Positions 56,102 to 64,000 of a stretch of 64,000 bases of DNA are shown here, piece after piece. Origin of the DNA: Apteryx mantelli (lineage: Eukaryota; Chordata; Aves; Apterygiformes; Apterygidae); NCBI RefSeq assembly GCF_036417845.1, contig NC_089981.1, positions 25,936,001-26,000,000 of the forward strand, given 5' to 3'. Within the stretch, counting starts at the first letter, position 1, and each line of letters starts with the position of its first letter. The notes beneath the pieces are model-generated. The model made no database searches. It worked only from the letters and a program-made list of their open reading frames with translations, and was not told the DNA's origin. The translations under genes were made by a program, and so were the position numbers.

Positions 56102-59100
56102 TTAACCAATGGTTTTATCATTCTAAAAGTGCTCAAACAAGTATCCAAAGGAGCAGCAAAAGACAGTGTAAAATCTGTGAAATCTGTTTTGCGCAACTTC
56201 AATTGGACCAAGCATTTATCCCGCATCTCCAGATGCAGTGCCCTGCTTTTTGAAATGAGAAGAGCTGTTTTACAGCTATGCCCTTGTGACATTAGATGAG
56301 GCTGCCGAGACCCAGGACTATGAATGAATCGGACTCCCCCCCAAAAAAAAGAAACACCATTTTTCTGATGAAGTGAGTTATTGACTGCTAGAGTTTTTAA
56401 TACATTTTTAATAAATAGTAGCAAGCCTCACTCCAGACAGAGGATTTGCCTCCCTGTTGATGCTGTATTTCAGCAACGCTGGGATTGTTCATTGAGTCTG
56501 ATATAAAATAGCACGCTTGTTGATATGATTAAGGCTCCAATATAGAAAATAAAAATGTTATTGACCTTTTAGGAAGAAAATGCAAGCTAAGTGCCATACT
56601 GACTTTGTTACTGGGAAAACCCTGAGTGATGCTGTGGTTAGGGGGCAGGTCAGTTCTCATTATCAAGGTTCCAGCATTAAGACATTTATTAGAGGTGTCT
56701 GTGCAGGCAAAGGTAGGTGCCTGGCCCCTGCGTCTTGCCCCGTAGGGCAATTTCTAGGTGTCCAGAGCCAGTCCTAATTCCTGGTGGGACCGGGGTGAGG
56801 CAGGACTACCTGGAGGCTCTCCTGTGTTACACTGGGGACTGCTCGCTCCCTCGCCAGCCCCGAAATCTCAAACATTGGAAGGACACCCACTGGTCTCCTC
56901 AGTGACATTCCCAGCTGTGCTCCTTCGAGAAGGGAGGGTGCTGCACAGATCTAGGAAAGAAAGTCATGATTTTCAACAGATTTATTGAAAACTAAGTCAT
57001 TTGAGAGATTTGGGGAGGACTAGCTGAGAAGCATTAGTTATTAGTGTTTGCCTGTTTACTTGTGCATGTAGTTCTTCTGGAGGTGATAGTACCACTTCTA
57101 TGAGTAAAATGAGCAAGTTTTGCCATTTGCACTATTTGACCCTCTTTGCAAAATGCAGTGTGCTTCTTATTTTCTCCTTTTAGAAATAGCACTGATTCTG
57201 TTTTTGCTTCCACCTTCAGCAGCTTTTTTAAGGTCTTTAACTTGTGTTTAAAATGACAAGTGAATTTAGAAGAGCAGCGTCTGGTACAAAGCAGCTGCCA
57301 AGTTAGTATTTCTTTAATATGTCTGGACACGGGTGATAAAATATTTTAAAAAGAAAAAATATACTAGGTATAGTTTGCTTTTTTCTTTTACCTAAAATCT
57401 AATTTTCAGTATGTGAAAAATTTCTGTAGCAGCTTCAATAATGATGTCAGAAATGATAATGGTAATGTTGCTGGTGTACAACTTTGTTACTTTCAAAAAA
57501 CAATTTTATTGCACTTTTATTTGTTGTAAAATATTGCAAATAGAAAAAAAATCCTTTTCAGTCTCATTTGTATTTGTAAATGACCTGACAAAACTTCAAA
57601 ATCAAAGGACTTAACATATATAAATGAAATAAAGATTTATTCAGTTTCACTTTATCTGTAGCAACAGTTTGGATAAGGTAAATTGATAATACTGGCTTTG
57701 TCATGCAGCTTCTATGTGGCTCTCTTAAATTACCGAATCAAATCAAACATTGCTAAGCTACACATTTATCTTTATGTTCAAAGACAGCTACTTCCCTCTA
57801 ATTATTCGTAGTTACATGACTTTCTGTATGGAAGTAACAGTCCAAAGGAAGTATCAGGCAGTTTTAAAATCCTTTGTAAAAAGCCTCAAACATACATTGA
57901 GTGGGAGGCTCTTTCCTGCCTTACCTAAGCAGTACCTTGGGGCAGAGAGCGGGCTGATTTGCCGTGGTCCATGGCTTCGCCCGAGCTCTGCCTGTCGGTG
58001 CAATGTGTGGGATTCAGATTTTTTAAGTGAGTGTTTCTTTAGGTGCCCCATCCTGCTAAATATTTGAGTATTGAACCTGAGGCTGTGTGGTGGGATTTGG
58101 TGATTTCAAACTGTCGGTGCGTGGAGCGCAAGCTGGAGGGTTTTGCTAGACCAAGCTAGACTGCTCTTTGTCTCGCAGGATCAGCCCTGAATGCCTAAAT
58201 ACAGCTTTAGGAGCCTGTTTTAAGAGCTGAGTTTGTAAACATTGGGCCGCTCTTGTATCTGTTCCTCAGCTCTGCCTATGCTCCCTTGGTACTGTCTGAA
58301 CTGCAGCTCTGAATCCAAATGTCTCTGGCTTTGAAGCGTTTGCAATCCAGACGGACTGGGGTGTCCTTCTGTCAGTAACATGCTGTCCTCATGGTGCACA
58401 GAGGAGTGTAGTAGCTTCAGGCATTTATTTTTAATAGATTACCTTAGAAATAGACAGGAAGAAATTGCACAGGCAGGGCACACATTTTCCTTATTTAGGT
58501 TTAAAAATAAGTGTAGCTGTAATCTAAACGTGTATTTATCGGCACTGATGCCCTTTGGCCTTGCTCCAGTGGACTTTCCTCACTGACCTCAATGGGGAAA
58601 AGATGGGTTCTGCATAGTAAATGTATGAATATTTTCTTCTTCTTTATCCATCCATCTATTTTGGGATGTGCTAAATGCTTGTTCTCTGTTGTAACATTAA
58701 CATCAGTATGTGGAAACTTGGGTTGCTAAAATAAATCGGTGAAATGCAATATACATGACTTCACGAGGAACTGCATGTACATTGTTGAGTGCAGACGCCC
58801 CGAGTGCCCACGGTGCTGTGCCAGCTTTACGGCAAGGGACTTTGCTGTGTCCTGCGCAAGTGGGGTGCTCTAGTGAGGCAGGCGCAAGCTTTGTGCTGCC
58901 AGCGTATACGCAGAGAGAAAAGTGTACGGTATTTCACAAAAGCATCTTTTGCGTCAGGGCCTGATTGAGTTTTTGTTGGAGTCGGTGAAAATTTGTGAGG
59001 GCGTTGACACGTGAGGCCCTAATGGTGTGTAATTAGTCTTTATAAGTTAGTAATTTGACTCAAAGTAATGTGGGGCATTTTTCTGACCTTAGTAGAAATG

Positions 59101-59239
59101 CTCCTGATTCATGCTAGAATAATTTGGCACACTCTTGAGTTCATTCAATTTTTACTTTTAACTGCAAAATTAAAGGGGTAACTCAATCTGTATTGTCTGG
59201 ACTGTGTTTTGCCCACAGTGAAATCTACGGGAGGCCCCT

Positions 59240-59570
59240 AAGAGAATCTCTTTACAGCGCCTGACTTCGATGAAGGCGCTGCAGGGCAGCCCCTGCCCCA
59301 GAAACCCCTCTGATGCGTGGGCGCTGGCCCGCGCCTCTGCACAGATTTGGTGTCAGCAGCAGTCCCAAACGCCTGCGACGAGGGAGGAATGCCCCCGGGT
59401 GCCGCCTTCCTGCCGCTCCGACCTCGGGGAAAGCAGCAAGCTCTGGGCATGCCGTTACCGCTGGGCTGCGGAGAAGCAACGGCGTTGCTCTGTCCAACAC
59501 GAGGCCGCTCGCGCCTCTCCGGGGAGCGCTGACCCAAGCCTGAAGGAGTGGAAGACAATCCCGTAGAATT
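59240..59570. promoter_or_regulatory. Orphan CpG island 1.1 kb past MYOD1
   Basis: I count about 27 CpGs in 330 bases, with sharp AT-rich borders. Several overlapping frames on both strands (up to 132 codons) span it, which is typical of CpG-dense DNA; none shows a known domain. It may be an alternative promoter, an enhancer or a non-coding RNA start. Confidence 0.55.
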
Positions 59571-60619
59571 AGCTGTTCCCTCTTTTTTTCCTGCTTGAGA
59601 GGTAAGAGCTGCACAAGTGCCCTCTTTAATAATCACCTAGGAGGGAATATGATGACTGATCTGTCACCAAAGTATTTAGAGCTGATGATGATATCTTTTT
59701 TTTTTACTGTGATTTTTAAACAAAAGCCATAAATCACAGAGGTGTGAAAGCAAGGGGTTGTTTCATACCAGGCTGTAGCTGCTGGTTACTCTTGTCCAAA
59801 TGTATAGATATGCCCTGATGGTTACTTATCAATGACAATCTCTTCAGGGCTTAACATTTTTCAGTTTCATGGCAAGCTTGCAAGGTTTCACATATATATA
59901 CTGAATGAAACATAGCCTAGCAGTTATTTTTAGAAAGGCTCCAAACAAGAAGCAAATCCCTGGAGTAATGGTGCCAGAGATGGGGAAAGTTCAAATCCAA
60001 ATTAAAGCTTCCTATCTTTGGCCCAAGTTCCAACCTGAACTTTAGGAAAACGGAGATCTATAACTTGGACTTTATGGCACAAAATCCCATTTAACTATTT
60101 TCAGTTACCTGAGGATACATGAACATGGTACATCCACTTGAAAATTAGAACTTGAATGGAAAAGCTGAACATACATGTAAGAGTGCAGTACCCAATCTTG
60201 TGAGATAGTGTTGTATAGCTTTGACTCATGGTAGCTGCAAGGAGTTTGGAGAGTCTAGTTTACTATAATTTCTTATTCTTATACAGTCTTAAGAGATCAA
60301 GTCTTACAATGTAATTGTAAACTTGGGGGGGGGGGGGTAAGAACAACCTGCTTATTTACCATGAAGATCTATGTAATAATGCCCTCAAATATTTAACGTT
60401 CAGTTTAGAAAGCATACCAAAATACAATATGAAGGAAGTAGACCCCTTTGCAGCAAGGTACTTATACAAAGTAGTTGAAAGTAGCACAACTGAAGCATGG
60501 GCTTGATTCTTTGCTGAATCAGAGCCTGTATCTTCTTCCTGCCAAGGCAGCTATCTTAGCACCACTACTAAATGCGCTAGTAATTCTAGAAGCTCTAATG
60601 AAAGTCAAGATAACTCCAC
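59571..60619. other. Downstream flank of MYOD1: no gene seen
   Basis: AT-rich sequence with a G13 run at 60,325-60,337. It probably includes the MYOD1 transcription-termination zone. Confidence 0.5.
60325..60337. repeat. G13 homopolymer
   Basis: Thirteen consecutive G on the plus strand. Confidence 0.9.
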
Positions 60620-60639
60620 AGATTTTATAAATAAGGGTC

Positions 60640-60645
60640 TTTATT
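60640..60645 (-). terminator. MYOD1: MYOD1 poly(A) signal AATAAA
   Basis: The plus strand reads TTTATT, giving AATAAA on the MYOD1 strand about 550 nt after the stop codon. A G/U-leaning stretch (TCTGTGGAGTT on the minus strand) follows about 20-30 bases downstream, as expected for a cleavage region. Confidence 0.75.
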
Positions 60646-61015
60646 TAGAATACTGTTGAAAACATTCTTAGCAACCACATTGTATAAATATATAAAGTTA
60701 AAGTTTTGCACAACAAACCAAGCAACATTAAATATTTTGTTTTTCTTTTTTACTTTTTTTTTTTTTTGCAAAGCAACTCTTATTTACAATTACACAAAAA
60801 GTTTTTATAAAAAGTGGTCCACAACCTTATTTTGGCCAGAACAGGGGTAATAGAAAGGATGTGTCATGCCATTACTCTAGAGACTTGCAAATTTCTTTAC
60901 TCCCCTGCTTTCAACAGCCAGGTTCCTATTCCCCAAAAGCCTAGATTAAACATTGGCCATTTTATGGTATACAGTTTTATCTCTAGACACATTAAATAAC
61001 TTTAGTTTAACAACC

Positions 61016-61024
61016 AATAAATAA
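61016..61024 (-). promoter_or_regulatory. MYOD1: AU-rich element nonamer in MYOD1 3' UTR
   Basis: The minus strand reads TTATTTATT, an exact UUAUUUAUU AU-rich element nonamer, about 175 nt after the stop. MyoD mRNA is known to be controlled through AU-rich 3' UTR sites by HuR (stabilising) and KSRP (decay). That this copy is the functional one is inference. Confidence 0.55.
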
Positions 61025-61198
61025 CTAGATGTATTTTGAAGGAATACAGGTTTGAAAAGTTATATATTTGAAGGAATTTTGAGAGATTTTTAGGATTGGA
61101 AAAAAGTCTTGAGTAGTCTTTTCAGTCTTAAGAGGCAGGTCTCGGAGCTTTGCTAAATGTAACAGTTTGTTTTCACTGCAGTCCAGCTGGACCTGCCT

Positions 61199-61470
61199 TT
61201 ATAGCACTTGGTAGATAGGGTTGTTACTGCTGCTGCTGCCACCGCTGTTGTTGTTATCCTGGGGAAGTGGGGTGCAGTTGGTGGGGGAAGGAATTTGGAC
61301 TCCACTCTCATTCAGGCTGGCTCCTTCTGGGGGAGAACAGGGACTCCCTTCAGCAACACTTTCCACTGGAGGCAGGACTGGACATGTGGAGTTATCTGTG
61401 GAAATCCTCTCCACAATGCTTGAGAGGCAATCAAGGCTAGAGACAACAGAACTCTTCCCATGCTTTGGAT
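61199..61470 (-). CDS. MYOD1: MyoD, exon 3 (C-terminal region and stop)
   Basis: This exon completes MyoD with 90 residues (the first codon split with exon 2) and a TAA stop at 61,199-61,201. Exon residues 11-25 read SSLDCLSSIVERIST. That is helix III of MyoD, the segment shown in the family to support chromatin remodelling and activation of silent muscle loci. A Pro/Ser/Glu-rich linker follows, then a low-complexity Asn/Ser/Gly run (exon residues 72-84). The end, NPIYQVL, is the conserved C-terminus of MyoD. Together these exclude the other three myogenic bHLH factors. The Asn/Ser run is encoded by AAC and AGC triplets and may vary in length between individuals or species. Confidence 0.96.
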
Positions 61471-62075
61471 CTAAAGACAGACAGAAAAGGCAATCAATTT
61501 ATCCAGTGGGTATTTAATGTCAGTAGGATGTAGTTTTTTAGAGAACCCCAACCAGTGGCTGACAGGGCATATCTGTGAGTATATTAAGATTGAGGAAAAG
61601 AATATTGGTGAAAGACATCAGTTATCTGAAAACTGAGACTGTAATTTGCAGAATGGAAAAAAGAACCAACTGAAGTTCGATACTTTTCAGGAGGGTGGAT
61701 CCAGGGCTTCACTTCAGTCCATAGAAAGGGAATGGAAGATTTGAATTCAATCAGCAATTTCTCCAAATTTTCAATCAGTGATTGGAACAATCTTTATGCA
61801 AAATGTAGTTAAACTCTGAAAGTTATTGGAATATATTCCAAAATATTTTTATCCAGACCCTAGTTTGCAAAGTAGGAAATGCAGCTATAATATATCCCCA
61901 TATTTGCAACTACATCTAGAGGGAAATGCTACACTTGTATTAGCATTGACAGCTTGCTGACTGAAAAGCCCAACTGGAGTCTGCTAAACAACTGGGGACA
62001 GAGAAGGCACAGGCAAGTCTGCTGCACGGACTGTCTCTACCCCTGTTTCACATTGCCATAATGGCAAATACTCAC
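61471..62075 (-). other. MYOD1: MYOD1 intron 2
   Basis: This 605-bp intron has donor GTGAGT at 62,075 and an acceptor of the form CTGTCTTTAG ending at 61,471. It is AT-leaning, with no exon or repeat recognised. Open frames inside it on both strands are short and unconvincing. Confidence 0.9.
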
Positions 62076-62154
62076 CATTTGGTGATTCTGTGTAGTAGCT
62101 GTTGTCGTAGCTGTTTCTTCTGCGAGAGTTGCAGGGAGGCCCACTGTATTCCAT
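62076..62154 (-). CDS. MYOD1: MyoD, exon 2
   Basis: This 79-nt exon encodes 26 codons plus one base, starting MEYSGPPCNSRRRNSYD and ending TESPN. It follows acceptor CAG (62,157-62,155) and ends at 62,076 before donor GTGAGT (62,075-62,070). The leftover G joins AT of exon 3 to make the Asp codon. The MxYSGPP opening after the Ser-rich SDGM end of exon 1, and the RRRN motif, are typical of MyoD exon 2. The exon links the bHLH to the C-terminal helix III region; in the family this stretch has regulatory phosphorylation and turnover signals rather than a folded domain. It is too short to be found as an open frame and was located by splicing. Confidence 0.95.
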
Positions 62155-63548
62155 CTGGAAAGGAGAGAAATCTGTGTGAGATCACTGGTTGGGGGGCAGC
62201 ATTTTTCTCAAATCCCCAGTAACCATTTAACTTCATATGTCAGTCCCTAGTCTGTGCCACAGCTCCCATCCTGGCTGAAATGCCATCAAGTTTTAGTTTC
62301 TTTGAATGAGGCAGAACTTAACTTTGCTAGGAAGAAATTCTCCCCAGAATGTATTATGTGGCATAGTTATTTTAAAGGAAAATTACCATTGTTGTAACTA
62401 ATGTAATAATGCTGTAGCTTTTACAAATGAAATGAAGTCTTCCAGCATTCTAATCAGAGATTGCCCTACATGTACACCTGCAAATTGCAATAGGGAGACC
62501 AAGAGGGGAAAAAAGTCTTTTTTGATATAATTTCTGAAGACTCTTCCAAGCATGAATTCCTTTCAAAAACCCACTAGCCCACCTTTGTGTCTTTTTATTT
62601 CCTTTGGTTTCTCTTCCCACTACTATTTTGTATAGGAAAAAAAAACCCAAGCAAACATTCTGACCAGTATATTTGCTTCTGGTACTTTCACCCACAGCGA
62701 AATAGCTCTTACCGAGAAAGGAAAAAAGGCTATATTTTGAGGAGGGATCAGTTGTGTAAATCATCTTTGCAACCTGCCATCTCATAATCCCCGATATTCA
62801 ACTCAGTAGTGATTATCCCCACCAGAGAATATAACAAACTCAAGTCTTAAAAGTGCTTTTGTGACTCCCACCTCTGCTACTCTCTACTCCAGTCACCACA
62901 TCCCGCCATCCCCAGGTCAGGCCACAGAGTCCAATACTCTAGTCCCAGCAAAGAGATGAGGTGATGAGACACCCTCTGTGGCACTCATCCTTCTTCTCCC
63001 CTTTCCTTCCCCTTTCTTCCCCTCTCCCTGTAACGCACAAACAGGAGCAAAAGCCTGGGGTCTCCCTTCTGTTGCTGGTAAGTGTTTTGAGGCGGAGATG
63101 AACTGGGAGGAGAAATGGAGAGCCTTTTTCATAAAGATCAAGAAAAAGGACTCCTGTTGCTGAGACCGTGCTCCTGTTACCAGGACTAATGTCAGAAAAC
63201 CAAACCCAGACTTACCGGTTCCCCTGTGAGTTTTCCCCTGCAATTATCATGGCAGAGGGGACCTCCCTCATGGCTGTCCTTAGAGGATGCAGGGCTAAGG
63301 ACACAGGATGTGAAAATGAGATGCCCCAGGAGCACGGGCCGGACTCAGACCTCTCGGCGCTCCCAGGCACCCTTCCCAGAGCGGTCCACCCTGGACACGG
63401 GCAAACATGCCAACTTCTCATCCCCAGGAGAAGCGTGTGAGACTTTTCCCTTCTCTTCCAGGGACGCCGGCGCAGGGGGACCCCACCACCCTTTGCCGCT
63501 GGAGGTAGAGGCGCAGAGGGGACTTGATCCACTCGCGGGGGCACTCAC
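62155..63548 (-). other. MYOD1: MYOD1 intron 1
   Basis: This intron of 1,394 bp has donor GTGAGT at 63,548 and acceptor TTTCCAG ending at 62,155, with a good pyrimidine tract on the minus strand. It holds an unbroken 42-base pyrimidine run on the plus strand (62,988-63,029) and A-rich or T-rich stretches near 62,637-62,646. I see no exon or recognisable repeat in it. The part next to exon 1 (about 63,240-63,548) stays GC-rich and looks like the fading edge of the MYOD1 CpG island. Confidence 0.9.
62988..63029. repeat. 42-bp homopyrimidine/homopurine tract in MYOD1 intron 1
   Basis: All 42 bases on the plus strand are C or T, so the MYOD1 sense strand is all purine here. The tract is built from irregular CCCCTTTC and CCTTCC blocks. 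It is imperfect, so it is not a clean microsatellite, and near-mirror symmetry is only partial. Confidence 0.85.
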
Positions 63549-64000
63549 CATGCCATCGGAGCAGTTGGAGCGGGGGCTGGAGGCATCTGACTCGCCACTG
63601 TAGTGCTCCAGCACCGGGTAGTAGGCATCCTCCTGCTCCCGCAGCAGCGCCTGCAGGCTCTCGATGTAGCGGATGGCATTGCGGAGGATCTCCACCTTGG
63701 GCAGGCGCTGGTTGGGGTTGGTGGAGGTGCAGCGCTTGAGGGTCTCGAAGGCCTCGTTGACCTTGCTGAGCCGCCGCCGCTCCCTCATGGTGGCTGCCTT
63801 GCGGCGGTCGGCGTTGGTGGTCTTCCTCTTGCAGGCCTTGCAGGCCCAGAGCAGGCAGCGGCCGGCCTGGTGGTGCCCGCTGGGCGCCCGCACGTGCTCC
63901 TCCTCGTGCGGGTGCGCATGGTGGTGCCCGTGGTGGTGCGGGTGCTCCTCGGGCTTCAGCAGGCCCCCGACGTGCACCAGCCGTGGGTCCAGGTCCTCAA
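63240..64000. promoter_or_regulatory. CpG-rich region over MYOD1 exon 1
   Basis: Base composition rises sharply from the AT-leaning intron to GC-rich, CpG-dense sequence over exon 1, continuing to the window edge. This is probably the downstream half of the MYOD1 CpG island, whose promoter lies outside the window. Confidence 0.6.
63549..64000 (-). CDS. MYOD1: MyoD, exon 1 (bHLH exon), 5' truncated by window edge
   Basis: MyoD binds E-boxes (CANNTG) as a heterodimer with E proteins in the nucleus and switches on the skeletal-muscle programme. The exon runs to the window edge and gives 150 complete codons. A His-rich stretch covers visible residues 19-31. The WACKAC motif (51-56), whose Trp contacts PBX/MEIS partners in the family, comes next. 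The bHLH follows at about 57-118 (63,645-63,830). Its basic region carries the myogenic Ala-Thr pair in [12 protein letters not shown] (65-76) and the junction Lys (79). A Ser-rich end reads [10 protein letters not shown]. The exon ends in phase 0 at 63,549, followed by donor GTGAGT (63,548-63,543). The true start codon is off the window; the GTG at 63,977 is an internal Val, not a start. MYF5, MYF6 and MYOG are excluded by the exon 2-3 sequence and the KCNC1 neighbour. Confidence 0.97.

Larger units (their letters stand above)
53751..59239. other. MYOD1-KCNC1 intergenic, middle: no gene seen
   Basis: AT-leaning sequence with a candidate conserved interval (54,690-54,870), an AT palindrome (55,147-55,173) and a G-run cluster (56,001-56,101). 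A 147-codon minus-strand frame near 55,981-56,424 overlaps the G-run cluster and is unrecognised. Confidence 0.5.
60620..61198 (-). other. MYOD1: MYOD1 3' UTR (left end inferred)
   Basis: About 580 nt of AT-rich sequence lie between the TAA stop and the first AATAAA on the minus strand. The stretch carries a UUAUUUAUU nonamer and a T-rich run (plus strand 60,756-60,768). No other canonical AATAAA lies between the stop and 60,645, so a single 3' end is the simplest reading. The exact cleavage point is an estimate. Confidence 0.75.
60620..64000 (-). other. MYOD1: MYOD1 gene, 5' end missing
   Basis: This is the gene body of the myogenic bHLH transcription factor MyoD, read from the right edge of the window toward the left. 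Three coding exons join in frame through two GT-AG introns of 1,394 and 605 bp, the classical three-exon plan of MYOD1. The spliced part in the window encodes 266 residues plus stop. From the position of the first visible residues in the avian protein as I recall it, about 37 N-terminal residues, the 5' UTR and the promoter lie beyond base 64,000. The left boundary is inferred from a poly(A) signal at 60,640-60,645. KCNC1 lies downstream in the same orientation, with about 16.5 kb between the MYOD1 poly(A) signal and the KCNC1 start codon. The upstream enhancers known for mouse MyoD would lie outside the window. Confidence 0.95.

Noticed and set aside
59238-59636. 132-codon minus-strand frame downstream of MYOD1
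   Set aside because: Several frames on both strands cover the same CpG-dense block, none with a domain. The island itself is kept as a finding.
63212-63544. 110-codon minus-strand frame beside MYOD1 exon 1
   Set aside because: It lies within MYOD1 intron 1, just past the donor at 63,548, and is intronic read-through.
63975-63977. MyoD translation start
   Set aside because: The codon is GTG inside the conserved DPRLVHVGG stretch; upstream codons remain in frame to the window edge, so the real start is outside.

Overview
The window is vertebrate nuclear DNA, most likely from a bird or a close sauropsid relative. Only two genes can be supported, both on the minus strand and both incomplete. 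MYOD1 (about 60,620-64,000) lacks only the start of exon 1. KCNC1 (Kv3.1) contributes coding exon 1 (43,550-44,119), its upstream region and the start of a very long intron 1, which fills 1-43,549. The organism call rests on three things: the MyoD protein reads like avian MyoD throughout; interspersed repeats are few, with no SINE or LINE body I recognise; and MYOD1 lies directly upstream of KCNC1 in the same orientation, as I recall it does in mammals. Small differences from the chicken protein as I remember it suggest a bird other than chicken, or another archosaur or turtle. I cannot name the species.

Layout: 1-43,549 is KCNC1 intron 1 (not closed within the window). It is AT-leaning and interrupted by isolated CpG-rich patches near 3.6-4.1, 11.6-11.9, 18.1-18.6 and 38.6-39.0 kb, a few microsatellites, and stretches that look like candidate conserved non-coding elements. 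43,300-45,120 is the KCNC1 CpG island. It holds the T1-domain exon, three upstream AUG reading frames just before the start codon, a REST-like site with one half inverted, and an abrupt reversal of G/C strand skew near 44.8 kb that suggests a divergent promoter. 45,120-60,620 is intergenic, with an AT palindrome (55.15 kb), a G-run cluster (56.0-56.1 kb) and an orphan CpG island (59.24-59.57 kb). 60,620-64,000 is MYOD1: 3' UTR with poly(A) signal and AU-rich element, exons 3, 2 and 1, and two short introns with canonical splice sites.

The two genes do not form a pathway. MYOD1 commits cells to skeletal muscle. KCNC1 makes a fast delayed-rectifier potassium channel of fast-spiking neurons. Their adjacency looks like old synteny, and the spacer should contain a boundary between muscle and neural regulation.

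I found no operon, CRISPR array, phage or complete mobile element, and no convincing new protein gene. The best leads are regulatory: the KCNC1 promoter architecture, the orphan CpG islands, and a histidine-rich tract in MyoD. Splice junctions and frames were read by hand. Statements about conservation, transcription or binding are inference.
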